From the NCBI RefSeq assembly GCF_050003625.1, contig NC_134398.1, positions 74,577,635 through 74,641,634 on the forward strand: a stretch of 64,000 nt of DNA, read 5' to 3'. The notes under the pieces are model-generated. The model made no database searches, was not told the origin of the DNA, and saw only the letters and a program-made list of their open reading frames with translations. The stretch is from Haematobia irritans. Its lineage: Eukaryota; Arthropoda; Insecta; Diptera; Muscidae. The first letter of the stretch is position 1; each line of letters opens with the position of its first letter. Of the stretch, positions 43,640 to 54,506 are shown piece by piece. Position numbers and translations under genes: made by a program.

Positions 43640-45235
43640 CATCCTCTATGTGTTCCAGGCATTTTCTTATAAGACCGTGGATAGTTGGGATGGTCTGCAT
43701 CGTCGGACATATTTTCATTGATGATGCCAACTGATGATAAGTAGGTTGAACCAGACTAGTGTGTGTACTTTTCCAAGTTGAAGATCTCCTTTAAGAGGTA
43801 ATTTTCATGAGTGGCGAGTTTTTGGACGAACATCGTATGGAGGTTAAACGAATATTTGCAAAAAGGCTTAACTTCCTCGATGTCGTATATGTATTTTTTG
43901 AAGAATTTTTTGTTACGAGAGGCATAGTGTTTGCTTATGCATCCCCGCAGTACTTTGCGTTCAAAAATTTCCAAGCCCTTAGCTACTATCGGTGAGATGG
44001 TAAACCAAATTGGAAATCCGTAGGTAAGCAGTGGGCGATCAGACCATGAGTAACTTCGTTTTTTGCGATAAGTATTTGCTCTTTAAAATGTGTGAAAATG
44101 ACCCTAAAACACGTTATGCTTTTTGCAGAGAAATCCGGGCGTGTTGGTTGAATTTAATAGTTTGTTGAAATTGACCCCAAGATATTTGATTGAATCCATG
44201 AAGGGAATTTCAATGCCGCTAAGGAAAAGTTGAAGAGTTTTACTTTGAGGGACGACTGTTCTGTGACATTTTCCTGAGGGATTCCTAATGCAAATGGTCT
44301 GTGATTTTGCAGCATTTATTTTAAAGCCCCAGGTTTGGTAAAAATTATTTATAAGATGAAGATGGGACTCTGCTTTTTGCAAGGCGTCAGAAGGTGATTC
44401 ACTATGTGCGTATACCAAATAGTCATCGGCATATAGAATTGCCTGTGAGTGTGGTGTTGTATGTGGAAAATCGTTGAGAAAGATATTGAACAAATAGGGG
44501 GCTAATACAATTCCTTGGGGGAGCCCGCTATAAGCCGAACCCAATGTAGACATTTCATTATCGATGCATACCAAAAATTTTCGGTTATTAAAATAACTTT
44601 GTATTAGTTTTATCAGGTGTGGTTCTGTTCCCAACTCAGCAAGTTTGTACAATATGCCCTTGTGGCAGGCTGAGTCAAATGCCCTCTCGATATCTAAAGA
44701 AATTGCGACTGGGCAGATTTTGTTTCATAGATTTACTTAATATCATTTTGAGGAGTGCATGTTGTCTTTTTAAATCCAAACTTAAAATCAGAGATGGGCT
44801 CCATTATGAAATTATGTTCAAACTTCTCTTTGACGCATGAGTACACTCTAGCTTCAAAGTCAGGAACTGAGTTTTGCGGAGTCGTTTCTTGAAATATGTC
44901 AGAATAATACTTTTTGAAAGGTTCTGCTATATCTGAACTTTAGATTATTGCATTATCGTTTTGCACAATTTTATTGCAGAAAGGGGACTTAATTTTTCCC
45001 GTAACTTGGAAAATTTTTTTGAAAGCGGAAGGGCCAGGTTTTATTTTTTCCAAGGTATTGTTAATTTTTTTGCTTGCTCAATCGCCACACATTCTTTTGT
45101 AATTATTTTCAGGAGTTGGATTTGTTTCTTCTTTAACTCTTTCTGCCAGGAATATTTCAGCCTAAAGAGTTTTTTTTTATTTTTTGGAGAGGGGGAACTT
45201 TCCATCCTTGATTTCAACCTGCCGGGAAAGGACAT
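43640..45235 (-). pseudogene. jockey-like reverse transcriptase, copy 2
   Basis: Frame 44104-44652 carries GLPQGIVLAPYLFNIFLND and LYADDYLVYA; 43756-43974 is the thumb/tail region; 45041-45235 is pre-RT. The same shifts are present as in copy 1 (for example near 44700). Small differences such as a stop at the ESSDIAEP position (44940) and extra A/T runs postdate the duplication. Confidence 0.85.
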
Positions 45236-45275
45236 TATGAATTGAACTGAAAGATAAGTTAAATTGTGTTATAAG

Positions 45276-46070
45276 TTAGTCGATTTCTTCATTTTGTAGG
45301 TTATTGTTTGTTTCAGGTAATAAATGTTCGCCGTGATCATCTACATCACGGCGAAAATTTTCGCAATCTGTAGAAGCATAAGAACTGAAAGTTCTGGTTG
45401 TTCTCATAAGTAGTCCAGTCTGGTGTAGCTGCAATTTCATTGTTATCGGAAAATGGTCTGAAAAAGTTGGAAGTGACTGAATTTGGATATTCTGATAATT
45501 TGTGTCTATCAGCTGAGAGCTTACAAAAAAATGGTCTAGAAATGAGTTGCCATTTGGGTAAGATGGTGCGAGATCACAAATCCGTGTAATGTCAAGTACA
45601 TAACTCCCAAGGCATGAATGAATATTTTTTTCATTTGGGGTTTCATGAAAATCGCCACATGTTGGATGTTTTGATTTTAAGTCACCCCTTAGGATAAAAG
45701 CATCAAAGGACTTGCAGAATTGGAGCAGTTTTTCTAGGTCTGATTCCAAAGTTTGTGTGTTCAAGGCAATGTTGTTGAGGTAAACTCGAATATAATTAAG
45801 TAAATTTTTGACGACAACAGCAGTACCAATAGGTGAGTTATCGGTAATAATATTATATCCATTTATTCAGACTATTTTATTTCTTCACAGGTGACACTCC
45901 TGGATGAATCCGATGTCGATTTTGTTATGAAACAGTGTGCTTGCCAAATCTAGTTGTCGGCTTTTATCATTAAGAGATCTTACGTTGAATGTTAAAATAT
46001 AAATAAATCTATGGACCTTTATTGATTGATTTGATTTTTTTAAAAAGACGCTTGAATTCAAATTTTGCAT
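45276..46070 (-). pseudogene. jockey-like endonuclease domain
   Basis: Frame 45885-46070 gives the N-terminal motifs (FNVRSLNDKSRQLDL, IGFIQECHL with the catalytic Glu). Frame 45276-45764 gives ILRGDLKSKHP, LDITRICDLAP, NSFLDHFF and the final FSDHFPITMK motif. The middle (45765-45884) is degenerate with stops. In jockey-like elements this domain nicks target DNA. Confidence 0.83.
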
Positions 46071-47315
46071 CAGACTTTGACATATTTCTGTAATTTGTTA
46101 AAAATATATTTATTTCTTGTGCTAATGTAAGTTCCTTGGGTTCCATAAAATAACTAGCCAGTTTCATAAATTCATCTATGATGCTTTTTGAAGTATGTTG
46201 ATTGGGATTTCTGTGAGTAGGTTGTGACTTAAAGAGATTAGAAAAAGTTCTTCCAGGTGAAACCAGGGCCGACGTCATAGCACGGTTGACATTATTTCTG
46301 GCAGAGGTCTTTTCCTCTATGGCTTTATTTATCCTCCTCTGACGAGAGGCTACATACTTTTTATATGTGGGACAACTGGAGGGCAGTTTGCTGGGTGCCC
46401 TGCTTCACCACAATTGTTACAGAAAGTTTCTGATTCATCGTCCCTTTTACGTAAACACTCACCTGGCTCATGATCAAGATTGCATTTCACACACCTATAC
46501 GGAGAATTGCAATTTTTTGAAACGTGGCCCCAGCGTTGGCATCTGCGGCATTGTATGCCCGTTTCCTTTTTCTTCGGTACTTCCCAGTTTATAACTTGGT
46601 TTTGTCGACCACGAATGTCGGAAAGATGTGAAATGTCCTTTCCTGGCAGCAGAGTTACTAGGAATAAAACACTGCCAAAATTTTTCTTAATGGAGCTAGG
46701 TGTTTTGAACTTTGTGACATCTGCAATAGTGTTTGGAACACGCAATTGCAGCTCCGCTTTTATGTCATCAATAGCAGTGTTGGCGAATAAGCCCCTCAAG
46801 ACTAGAGATGTCTGTTTGAGTTCCTTTGGTGTGAATGAGTGAGAGTGGATTTTTTTCTCACGTAAAATGGACATCATTGCGGTATGGGCAGCTGGGTCTG
46901 AAAAGTACATTTTACTTTTATCCTTGTTGATGTTTTTAACTTTGAACGTAAAAGATGGTATAGTTGCTTTCAATTTCTCAACGAACGTAGCAATGTTCAC
47001 GTTGAAAAGAAATATTGGAGGGCACCATTTTGGCTTAGTGTTGTTTTTGTTGGGTTTTTTGTTTTTTTTTTCAGGCTCGCTGCAGCCAATGTCAATATCT
47101 GCCAGAACTCCAAGAATGCCAAATCTATTCTGGTCCTGAGAGTTGTGGCTCGCTAATCTCTCTGATAAGTCGGGGATTGAAATATCGTTTGGGATGAATG
47201 TTGATTTTGTTTTTGTTTTGCTTTTGCTTTGCACAGCCGATATATGATGTTGAGAAGTTGAAGTCTCGACCTCTACGACATTAAATTCCATATCGTGGGG
47301 CAATGGACCAGTCAT
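46009..47315 (-). pseudogene. gag: jockey-like ORF1 (Gag) with three CCHC knuckles
   Basis: Starts MTGPLPHDMEF at 47315 (the frame upstream of this ATG is not needed). A Lys/Ser-rich N-terminus is followed by a PRE_C2HC-like domain (FPTFTFKVKNI/FTPKELKQTSLVLRGL region, about residues 130-225), then knuckles CRRCQRWGHVSKNC, CVKCNLDHEPGEC and CNNCGEAGHPANC. It stops at 46350. Codons resembling the C-terminal tail continue to 46009 (SALVSPGRTFSNLF) in another frame and overlap the start of the endonuclease region. It would bind element RNA. Confidence 0.85.
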
Positions 47316-47393
47316 CTTAAATGAAATTTGATGCAAATAGGATGTCTGATTTGTTGGGAATATAATAAAAGTGAATAAACTTGTCAACCCCAT

Positions 47394-47770
47394 GATTCTA
47401 GATCACCTACTAGACAGGCCCGATTATGAGAACATAATAAGGAATAACAGCCACATCTCGAAGATGATGGAAAAATTTTTGATGAGTCAGGGAAATGCTA
47501 TTTTTCAATAGAAAATATAACACAATAGGCTTGCCGGACTTCGTATATAGGAGGAAGCGATATAACAATGATTTAAGAAAAAATTGAATTTAATTTTATC
47601 TTTATTTTATTTATTTATTTTATTTTCCTATTTCATTTATTTATTCTATTTTATTTTATTTATTTATTTTCATTTTATTTATTCTAGTTTATGTATATAC
47701 GTTTTGTACATTTTGTTTCTTTTTTTTTAATGTAAATAGTCGATGTAAATAATCCCCTTAGTTTAAGTTA
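47394..47770. other. junction interval with low-complexity (TTTTATTTATT)n
   Basis: 47400-47515 has a short + strand frame (ILDHLLDRPDYENIIRNNSH) that I do not recognise, possibly retroelement gag. 47585-47690 is TTTTATTTATT-type low complexity. No complete feature. Confidence 0.5.
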
Positions 47771-47887
47771 AATGGAGAAACGAGTGGACCATATAGAAAA
47801 CCAAATCGGCGAATTGGATAAGAAAATTCTTTCCGTGGATGAGACAATTATGGTTTATGATGAGAAATTTCTACACATGGAGAAAAA

Positions 47888-48599
47888 ATGTCAGAGCTGG
47901 ATATTAAAGGTGGTCCAATGCGCGTTATCGAGGGCTTGAAAGCCAAACCTCCCGTTTTCGATGGCTCAACTTCATTTGATGTATTCAAATTCGAATTCGG
48001 AATGGTTGCTTATAGAAATTTGTGGAATGACAAAGTAATTGAACTTCTGTTGGCATTGAAGGGTAATGCAGCCGATGTGATACAAAGCATTCCCGTTCCT
48101 TCTAGAAATAATTATAATGAAGTAATAGCGGCACTACAACGCATGTACGATGGAGAACATAAGCAAGACATCTTTAGAATGGAATTAAGAGTTAAAGTCC
48201 AGAAATCAAATGAGACTTTGCAACAGAAGTTGAGCGGTTGGTTTATTGACATACTCAGGAGAGAGTCATCCTCTTGTAGACCGCAGCAAGATTGAGACCT
48301 TTGTAAATGGCATTCGAGACCCAGACATAAAATGTGCAACATATGCGTCACAAGAACCTACATTTGCTGAAACTGTAACATTTGCGAGATTACTAGCACG
48401 TCCTCAAGTTCACAAAGTACATACGGAGGAGACCGAGCATGACGAATCAAATTCCGTGATTGACTCAGTGAAAGAATCCGTTAAGCAGGCAATGCATGAA
48501 ATGATGCAGAGGACAACTAAATCCAGAATGAAGTGCTACAACTGTGATAAGCCTAGACATGTTGCTCAAGAATGTAAGGCACGTCGTAAGCGATCATGA
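47888..48599 (+). pseudogene. gag: family A Gag, + strand copy
   Basis: Frame 47888-48295 (MSELDIKGGPMRVIEG, PVFDGSTSFDVFKFEF, AADVIQSIPV) shifts near 48270 into 48246-48599, which ends in the knuckle CYNCDKPRHVAQECKARRKR (the usual Gly of the knuckle is Arg). The opening ATG lies in the -1 frame of the coiled-coil ORF at GAGAAAAAATGTC, the same arrangement as at 20655-20667. Confidence 0.82.
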
Positions 48600-48960
48600 T
48601 CGAAATCGCCATCCCCATCAAACAATAGCCATAAGTGGGTGAACGCAAAGTCCAGTGAGTCACCTTAAACTAAATCGACCTAGTTCAGCGGGACAAGAGC
48701 TGGCTTCCACATATGATGGCTCCACAATCTCCATAGCAATAGTTCAATAGAAAAATAACAATTTGACTATTGCGGGTGATATTAATGGCGATACGCGTAC
48801 TTTGACGTTGAATACTGGTGCATCGATCTATCATTAGATCTGATTTAGTAAAAGGGAAAGGTAGACCACAGATTGGAGTACGTACGACTACAGGGGAACC
48901 AGCAACCGTATATGGAAAGGTTCCTGTAAAGTTAACCATTGCAAACAAATCCGTTAATTA
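48600..48960 (+). pseudogene. family A protease remnant
   Basis: Aligns with the - strand protease at 19560-19900. The active-site motif reads L-N-T-G-A (near 48805) instead of L-D-T-G-A, and stops follow, so it is inactive. Confidence 0.72.
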
Positions 48961-49309
48961 ATTGATAGCAAATACCCTGGCACTGAGGCATGCAGTAAAG
49001 TTGTTTGTAGTGAAATTTGGAAAGCTTATGTATGTCTCGCACGCATCTAATGAGAGAAGGATTCTGAATTCGCAAACATTAATAATGCTAAAACATATTA
49101 TACTTACCAATGCTTTGCTATGTTCACAAATTTACTTTTTTCGTAAATTTGCGATTACGTTGATTTCCCAGAAATATTGTAATTTACTAGCATAGTTGCT
49201 TTATGTGCAGAAAATAAACTACAAATGAGACCAATTAGTTTTTATCAACGGTGACATATCATATGTTAAGGGGATGTGAGAGTTAATACCATAATAATAA
49301 TAACCTAGT

Positions 49310-49660
49310 GGAGGTAACTTGGGAATAACCAAAACAGCCGAGAAAGTGAAGCAACGATTCTACTGGGTTGGATGAAGGCGAAAGGTCCAACACGAAAAAG
49401 TATAGGTCATATGTATGTTAAGAGTATAGACCAGGCGCTCCATTTGAGAGAATAGCAATGGACGTTGCTGGCCCATTCCCAGTAAGTGATTCTGGAAACC
49501 GATATGTGCTTGTGGTCATGGACTACTTCAGAAGTTTATGTCATTACAAACCAAGAGACGAAGACGATTGTGGTTGTAGTCGACATAAACTGGGTATGCC
49601 GCTACGGTCTGCCGTCCGAGATCCACACACACCTAGGGAGAAATTTTGAATCAGCCTTTT
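49310..49660 (+). pseudogene. family A integrase fragment, unit 1
   Basis: LGITKTAEKVKQRFYWVG-like codons, an internal deletion, then MDVAGPFPVSDSGNRYVLVV and a shift after MDYF. It ends at NFESAF, where the inverted palindrome arm begins. Confidence 0.8.
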
Positions 49661-49952
49661 CCCGCTTAAGCCTGTTCGTCCCGCACAGGCACAGAACCCG
49701 TTCCGTAAGGAGCCAAACGTTCCACACTGTACTGTACTACTAATAAGACTCCTTGTGCGAAATTTCAAGCAAATCTATGTAAAACTCTGGGCCATACAAA
49801 ATCCGATGTTACTGTATTATGGACCCAGAAGCCAGAGTTTTACTTAGATTTGCTTGAATTTTCGTCTTATTAGTAGTACAGTACAGTGTGGAACGTTTGG
49901 CTTCTTACGGAACGGGTTCTGTGCCTGTTCGGGACGAATAGGCTTAAGCGGG
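49661..49952. repeat. palindrome, unit 1 (arms 130 and 121 bp, ~41-bp loop)
   Basis: Left arm 49661-49790 is the reverse complement of 49832-49952. Each arm joins the 3' end of family A pol/PPT (CCCGCTTAAGCCTGTTCGTC ... AAACGTTCCACA) to a piece of the GGGAGCTATAT tandem-repeat element (CTTGTGCGAAATTTCAAGCA, AAAACTCTGG). The right arm is in natural order with the LTR start at 49959. Confidence 0.92.
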
Positions 49953-49958
49953 AGGTAG

Positions 49959-50049
49959 TGTTATGAATTTGATATTTCTAGATTTAACTTTATTTAAATT
50001 AGTTTCCGTTAATTTAAAATTTCAAATTGTAACGATCAATACTTCATCA
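49959..50049 (+). repeat. start of a family A LTR, cut by copia
   Basis: TGTTATGAATTTGATATTTC through CAAATTG and ACTTCATCA corresponds to the complement of 16687 backwards. At 50050 the copia LTR takes over. Confidence 0.82.
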
Positions 50050-50360
50050 TGTTGGATACTGAACATTCACTTTGAATTTTTCAAATGAATTTAATCATAG
50101 TAGTTTTAACGTAGTTTGTTTTGTCTTTATGAAAAAAAAGAAATTTTCTTTTTATTAGTATATATAATTGTCTTGTCAAATGAAGTATTAAAATAATCTG
50201 ATTTAAATACCAAAGAAAATAATAAATTGTTCTGGTTTATTAATTGTCCAAGAGGTTATGGGCCCCTAAAACTTCAATAAGGATACACGTTTAATTCAGA
50301 TTTATACGGTTCTAAAGGAATTTTAAGTTTCAAAAGAATAATTTCAAGATCTATAGAATG

Positions 50361-51150
50361 ATGGATGCTAAGCCAAAGATAGCGAAACTTAATAAAGAAA
50401 ATTATGCGGTATGGAAATTTAAATTAGAACTTTTGCTGCGCAAACAAGGATTATGGAAGCATGTAATTGAAGGAGTTCGTCCAATGCCTATTGTTGAAAA
50501 CAATATTTTAAAAAAGTAAAGCGGAAATTGACAACTGGGAGTACAAGGACGATGAAGCTACAGGAACAATCGGTTTGTTGGTAATGGACGATCAATTGGG
50601 ACATATCTAAAAACTGCCAAGGCGACTTGGGATGCCCTAAAAAATTACCACGAAAAGAATACCTTAACCAAAAAGGTCTATTTAATGCGATCTATTTGCA
50701 GCTTAAAGCTCAATGAAGATGGAAACGCTATTGCTCACATCAATACAATGAACGAACTATTTACCAAATTACTCGATGTTGGTGAAAAAATCACTATCAG
50801 ATAAATGAAGTGCAGCGATGTTGCTGAGTAGTTTGCCAGAAACATATGACACACTTATAACCTCTCTAGAGTCCCGAAAGGAAGATGAAGTTACTTTTGC
50901 TTTAGTTCAACAAAGAGGAATAGCTGAATATGAACGACGAACAAGATTTTCTGGTGCTACAGGTGATGTTGTTTTGAAAGTTGTGAACAAGAGCGTCGGT
51001 GAGTGTTATTTTTGTAAAAAGACGGGACATCAGAAGAAGTATTGTTATAAGTACAAAACTTGGAAGGCTAAGAATGGAAATGGATCGAACAAAATAAATG
51101 TAGCAGAAGAAAAATTTGATCATGAAACCCACGAGGAATTTTTGTTCTAA
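50361..51150 (+). pseudogene. gag: copia Gag, C1a
   Basis: Opens around 50361 (MDAKPKIAKLNKENYAVWKF; UBN2/DUF4219-like Gag start), with stops near 50518, 50610 and 50803. It continues in frame 50818-51150 with LPETYDTLITSLESRKEDEV and the CCHC knuckle CYFCKKTGHQKKYC. Four or more defects in ~260 codons. Confidence 0.84.
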
Positions 51151-51404
51151 ATTGGTAAGAACGTAAAATGGTCTTGGTTGATCGATTCAGGGGCAACGCG
51201 ACATGCAGTTAGCGAAAAGATTTTTTTTAATTTGGATGAATCCTACAAGAGTTCTATAGAAGTTGCTAACGGACAATCCATAGCTATAGAAGGAATTGGT
51301 TGCGGTGATATAGAAATGATTAGCACCGATGGTGCTAAGGTTGCCATTTCCCAAACAATCGGTGTCTACGTCAAGTGCACCACTGGATTTAATTCATATG
51401 GATG
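51151..51404 (+). pseudogene. copia protease, C1a
   Basis: WSWLIDSGATRHAVSEK holds the copia protease active site DSGAT. The domain runs to TIGVYV near 51375, beyond which the chain is lost; a MITE lies at 51407 and integrase resumes at 51640. Confidence 0.8.
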
Positions 51405-51406
51405 TA

Positions 51407-51637
51407 CACAGTCTCACATAAGTTTACATACCCTTGAGGTTTTTACCTTATAACTAAACATGTTTCTTGTTGTTGTTTATAATCCAGACTAAAAACATAT
51501 TCTTGAAAATGGACAAATACTTTGTTTTTCAAATTAATTTACAAAATCTAAAGCATATATATGCATATTTTATTATATTTTAATAATTAAAGAAAATACA
51601 ATTTCTTAAACCGTATGTAAACTTATGTAAGACTGTG
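51407..51637. mobile_element. Tc1/mariner-type MITE (231 bp), copy in C1a
   Basis: Inverted ends CACAGTCTCACATAAGTTTA and complement of CACAGTCTTACATAAGTTTA, with TA on both sides (51405-51406, 51638-51639). No coding capacity. The same MITE lies at the same site in C1b. Confidence 0.88.
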
Positions 51638-51648
51638 TATGTGGTCCA

Positions 51649-52677
51649 ATGCAAAAAGGTACACCATCAGGGAAGATATATTTGGTTACATTCATAGATG
51701 ATTTTTCCAGCTTCACAACCATACGTTTGATATCTCATAAATCTGAAGTTGAGCCAATGTTTAAAGATTTTGTCAATTTATGTCGCACTAAGTTTGGTCG
51801 AGTTCCTAAGGCTTTACGTTCTGATAGAGGAAGTGAGTACATTAGCAAAAGTTTCAGCGAATTTCTAAAATCAGAAGGAATAGAAAATCAGTTTACGGCT
51901 CCACACACCCCTCAACAAAATGGGAAAGCAGAACGGAAAAATAGGACCCTAATTGAGATGACTAGATGTTTACTTATTGATGCGAAACTTCCAAATAAAT
52001 TTTGGGGAGAAACTGTAACAATTGCTAATAATATTCAGAATGTTGTTTTCACTAGATCAAAATTTGCTACACCCCACGAACTCTGGTATGGAAATAAACT
52101 GTCAATGAAGAATATGCATGTATTTGGTTCAAAACGTTTTGTTCATACACCATCTCATTTAAGACGTAAGATGGATCACAAAGCTAAGGAAATGATTTTT
52201 CTTGGTTATGAGCAAAATTCTAAATCATTTCGCTGTTATAATCCAGAAACAAATCGCGTTGTCATAAGTCGCGACGTTTTATTAGCAGATTTTACTGAAG
52301 ATGCTCTTGAAAATCCTCTTGAATATAAAACGAACAACTTTTCAAGTAAGAAATTATTGATTGAGGAGGAGTTAGGACTCAATATTGCAATCAATAATTG
52401 TGAAACTAGCAATGCTGCAAACCGAATAGATTCAGAAAACGAGGATTCAGTTAGTGAAAATGGAAGTTGTCAAAAAAATCTCTTGGAGGGAAATAATGAA
52501 AGAGAATTAGCACCTCCAGAGAAAACTAAACGAGTGTCATCTAGAGCGTCCAAAGGTGTAGCAGCAAGAAAATTAATTGATGAAATATGGACTGCTTGCG
52601 AAATTAAAGAGCCAAAATCATTTGAAGAAAAAAAAGATTGGTTGATTTCCCAGAAATATTGTAATTTACTAGCATAG
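51649..52677 (+). pseudogene. copia integrase core and linker, C1a
   Basis: TFIDDFSSFTTIRLIS (first Asp), RSDRGSEYISKSFSEF (second Asp), PHTPQQNGKAERKNRTL (Glu), then TRCLLIDAKLPNKFWGE and FGSKRFVHTPSHLRRK, all usual for copia integrase. An acidic linker follows up to EEKKDW at 52640, where the frame joins foreign codons and stops at 52677. RT is absent. Confidence 0.87.
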
Positions 52678-52785
52678 TTGCTTTATGTGCAGAAAATAAA
52701 CTACAAATGAGACCAATTAGTTTTTATCAACGGTGGCATATCATATGTTAAGGGGATGTGAGAGTTAATACCATAATAATACCGG

Positions 52786-53285
52786 ATGCACCGTAAATGG
52801 GAAAGCGAAAATGGCAAGAGCAGCCGAAATTTAATCATCGTACCAGATTCAAAAATAAGAGATGTTTTCACGGAATTCCACAATGGACCTAGTGGAGGTC
52901 ACTTGGGAATAACCAAAAAAGCCGAGAAAGTGAAGCAACGATTCTACTGGGTTGGATGTCAAAAATCAATTGCTGAATGGGTAGCCAATTGCGAGAAGTG
53001 CATGAAGGCGAAAGGTCCAACACGAAAAAGTATAGGTCATATGTATGTTAAGAGTATAGACCAGGCGCTCCATTTGAGAGAATAGCAATGGACGTTGCTG
53101 GCCCATTCCCAGTAAGTGATTCTGGAAACCGATATGTGCTTGTGGTCATGGACTACTTCAGAAGTTTATGTCATTACAAACCAAGAGACGAAGACGATTG
53201 TGGTTGTAGTCGACAAGAACTGGGTATGTCGCTACGGTCTGCCGTCCGAGATCCACACAGACCTAGGGAGAAATTTTGAATCAGC
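52786..53285 (+). pseudogene. family A integrase fragment, unit 2
   Basis: WESENGKSSRNLIIVPDSKI, EFHNGPSGGHLGITKKAEKV and CEKCMKAKGP form the zinc domain (both Cys present here). A stop at 53085 follows, then MDVAGPFPVSDSGNRYVL and a shift after MDYF. Cut at NFESAF by the palindrome. Confidence 0.82.
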
Positions 53286-53290
53286 CTTTT

Positions 53291-53591
53291 CCCGCTTAAG
53301 CCTGTTCGTCCCGCACAGGCACAGAACCCGTTCCGTAAGGAGCCAAACGTTCCACACTGTACTGTACTACTAATAAGACTCCTTGTGCGAAATTTCAAAC
53401 AAATCTATGTAAAACTCTGGGCCATACAAAATCCGATGTTACTGTATTATGGACCCAGAAGCCAGAGTTTTACTTAGATTTGCTTGAAATTTCGCACAAG
53501 GAGTCTTATTAGTAGTACAGTACAGTGTGGAACGTTTGGCTCCTTACGGAACGGGTTCTGTGCCTGTTCGGGACGAATAGGCTTAAGCGGG
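53291..53591. repeat. palindrome, unit 2 (130-bp arms, ~41-bp loop)
   Basis: Arms 53291-53420 and 53462-53591. Nearly perfect; it retains the GCACAAGGAG segment missing from the right arm of unit 1. Same chimeric content. Confidence 0.93.
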
Positions 53592-54494
53592 AGGTAGTGT
53601 TATGAATTTGATATTTCTAGATTTAACTTTATTTAAATTAGTTTCCGTTAATTTAAAATTTCAAATTGTTACGATCAATACTTCATCATGTTGGATACTG
53701 AACATTCACTTTGAATTTTTCAATTGAGTTTAATCATAGTAGTTTTAACGTAGTTTGTTTTGTCTTTTTGAAAAAAAGGAATTTTCTTTTTATTAGTATA
53801 TATAATTGTCTTGTCAAATGAAGTATTAAAATAATCTGAATTAAATACCAAAGAAAATAATAAATTGTTCTGGTTTATTAATTGTCCAAGAGGTTATGGG
53901 CCCCTAAAACTTCAATAAGGATACACGTTTAATTCAGATTTATACGGTTCTAAAGGAATTTTAAGTTTCAAAAGAATAATTTGCTTAGATTTGCTTGAAA
54001 TTTCGCACAAGGAGTCTTATTAGTAGTACAGTACAGTGTGGAACGTTTGGCTCCTTACGGAACGGGTTCTGTGCCTGTTCGGGACGAATAGGCTTAAGCG
54101 GGAGGTAGTGTTATGAATTTGATATTTCTAGATTTAACTTTATTTAAATTAGTTTCCGTTAATTTAAAATTTCAAATTGTTACGATCAATACTTCATCAT
54201 GTTGGATACTGAACATTCACTTTGAATTTTTCAATTGAGTTTAATCATAGTAGTTTTAACGTAGTTTGTTTTGTCTTTTTGAAAAAAAGGAATTTTCTTT
54301 TTATTAGTATATATAATTGTCTTGTCAAATGAAGTATTAAAATAATCTGAATTAAATACCAAAGAAAATAATAAATTGTTCTGGTTTATTAATTGTCCAA
54401 GAGGTTATGGGCCCCTAAAACTTCAATAAGGATACACGTTTAATTCAGATTTATACGGTTCTAAAGGAATTTTAAGTTTCAAAAGAATAATTTC
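53473..54494. repeat. 511-bp tandem sub-duplication
   Basis: 53473-53983 and 53984-54494 are direct copies, from CTTAGATTTGCTTGAAATTT in the right palindrome arm through the copia LTR, primer-binding site and leader to AAAGAATAATTT. It therefore gives unit 2 two copia LTRs in a row (about 53689-53892 and 54200-54403). Confidence 0.92.
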
Positions 54495-54506
54495 AAGATC
54501 TATAGA

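Larger units (their letters stand above)
43274..47393 (-). mobile_element. jockey-like non-LTR retrotransposon, copy 2 (most complete)
   Basis: Reads from Gag (47315) through endonuclease and RT to the 3' UTR, which continues beyond the nested hAT at 27659-27437. The RT and 3' UTR part is the inverted counterpart of 21590-23640. Compared with copy 1 it has the upstream half (Gag, endonuclease) but lacks a piece between endonuclease and RT (junction near 45235). Confidence 0.88.
47771..49158 (+). mobile_element. family A gypsy fragment, + strand (gag and protease)
   Basis: Matches the - strand element of 16-21 kb in the same gene order, starting inside the Gag coiled coil (EKRVDHIENQIGELD) and ending beyond the protease. 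48960-49000 rejoins the region equivalent to 19270 after a deletion. From about 49000 to 49158 the sequence is not assigned. Confidence 0.82.
49159..52640 (+). repeat. tandem duplication unit 1 (gypsy scrap + palindrome + copia)
   Basis: Begins GTTGATTTCCCAGAAATATT and extends to the same words at 52641. It contains a short PPT-like/LTR-like motif (GTTAAGGGGATG), a family A integrase scrap, the palindrome, ~90 bp of family A LTR and a defective copia. Compared with unit 2 it lacks ~148 bp of integrase zinc-domain sequence. Confidence 0.9.
50050..52640 (+). mobile_element. defective copia retrotransposon, copy C1a
   Basis: 5' LTR about 50050-50253 (TGTTGGATACTG ... TTAATTGTCCAAGA), then the copia-type primer-binding site GGTTATGGGCCC. 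Gag, protease, integrase and the region after it follow; RT, RNase H and the 3' LTR are missing, cut at 52640. It is interrupted by a MITE at 51407. Confidence 0.88.

Noticed and set aside
43807..43995. + strand ORF 62 codons (also 22931-23119 on the - strand)
   Set aside because: Antisense shadow of the jockey-like reverse transcriptase tail.
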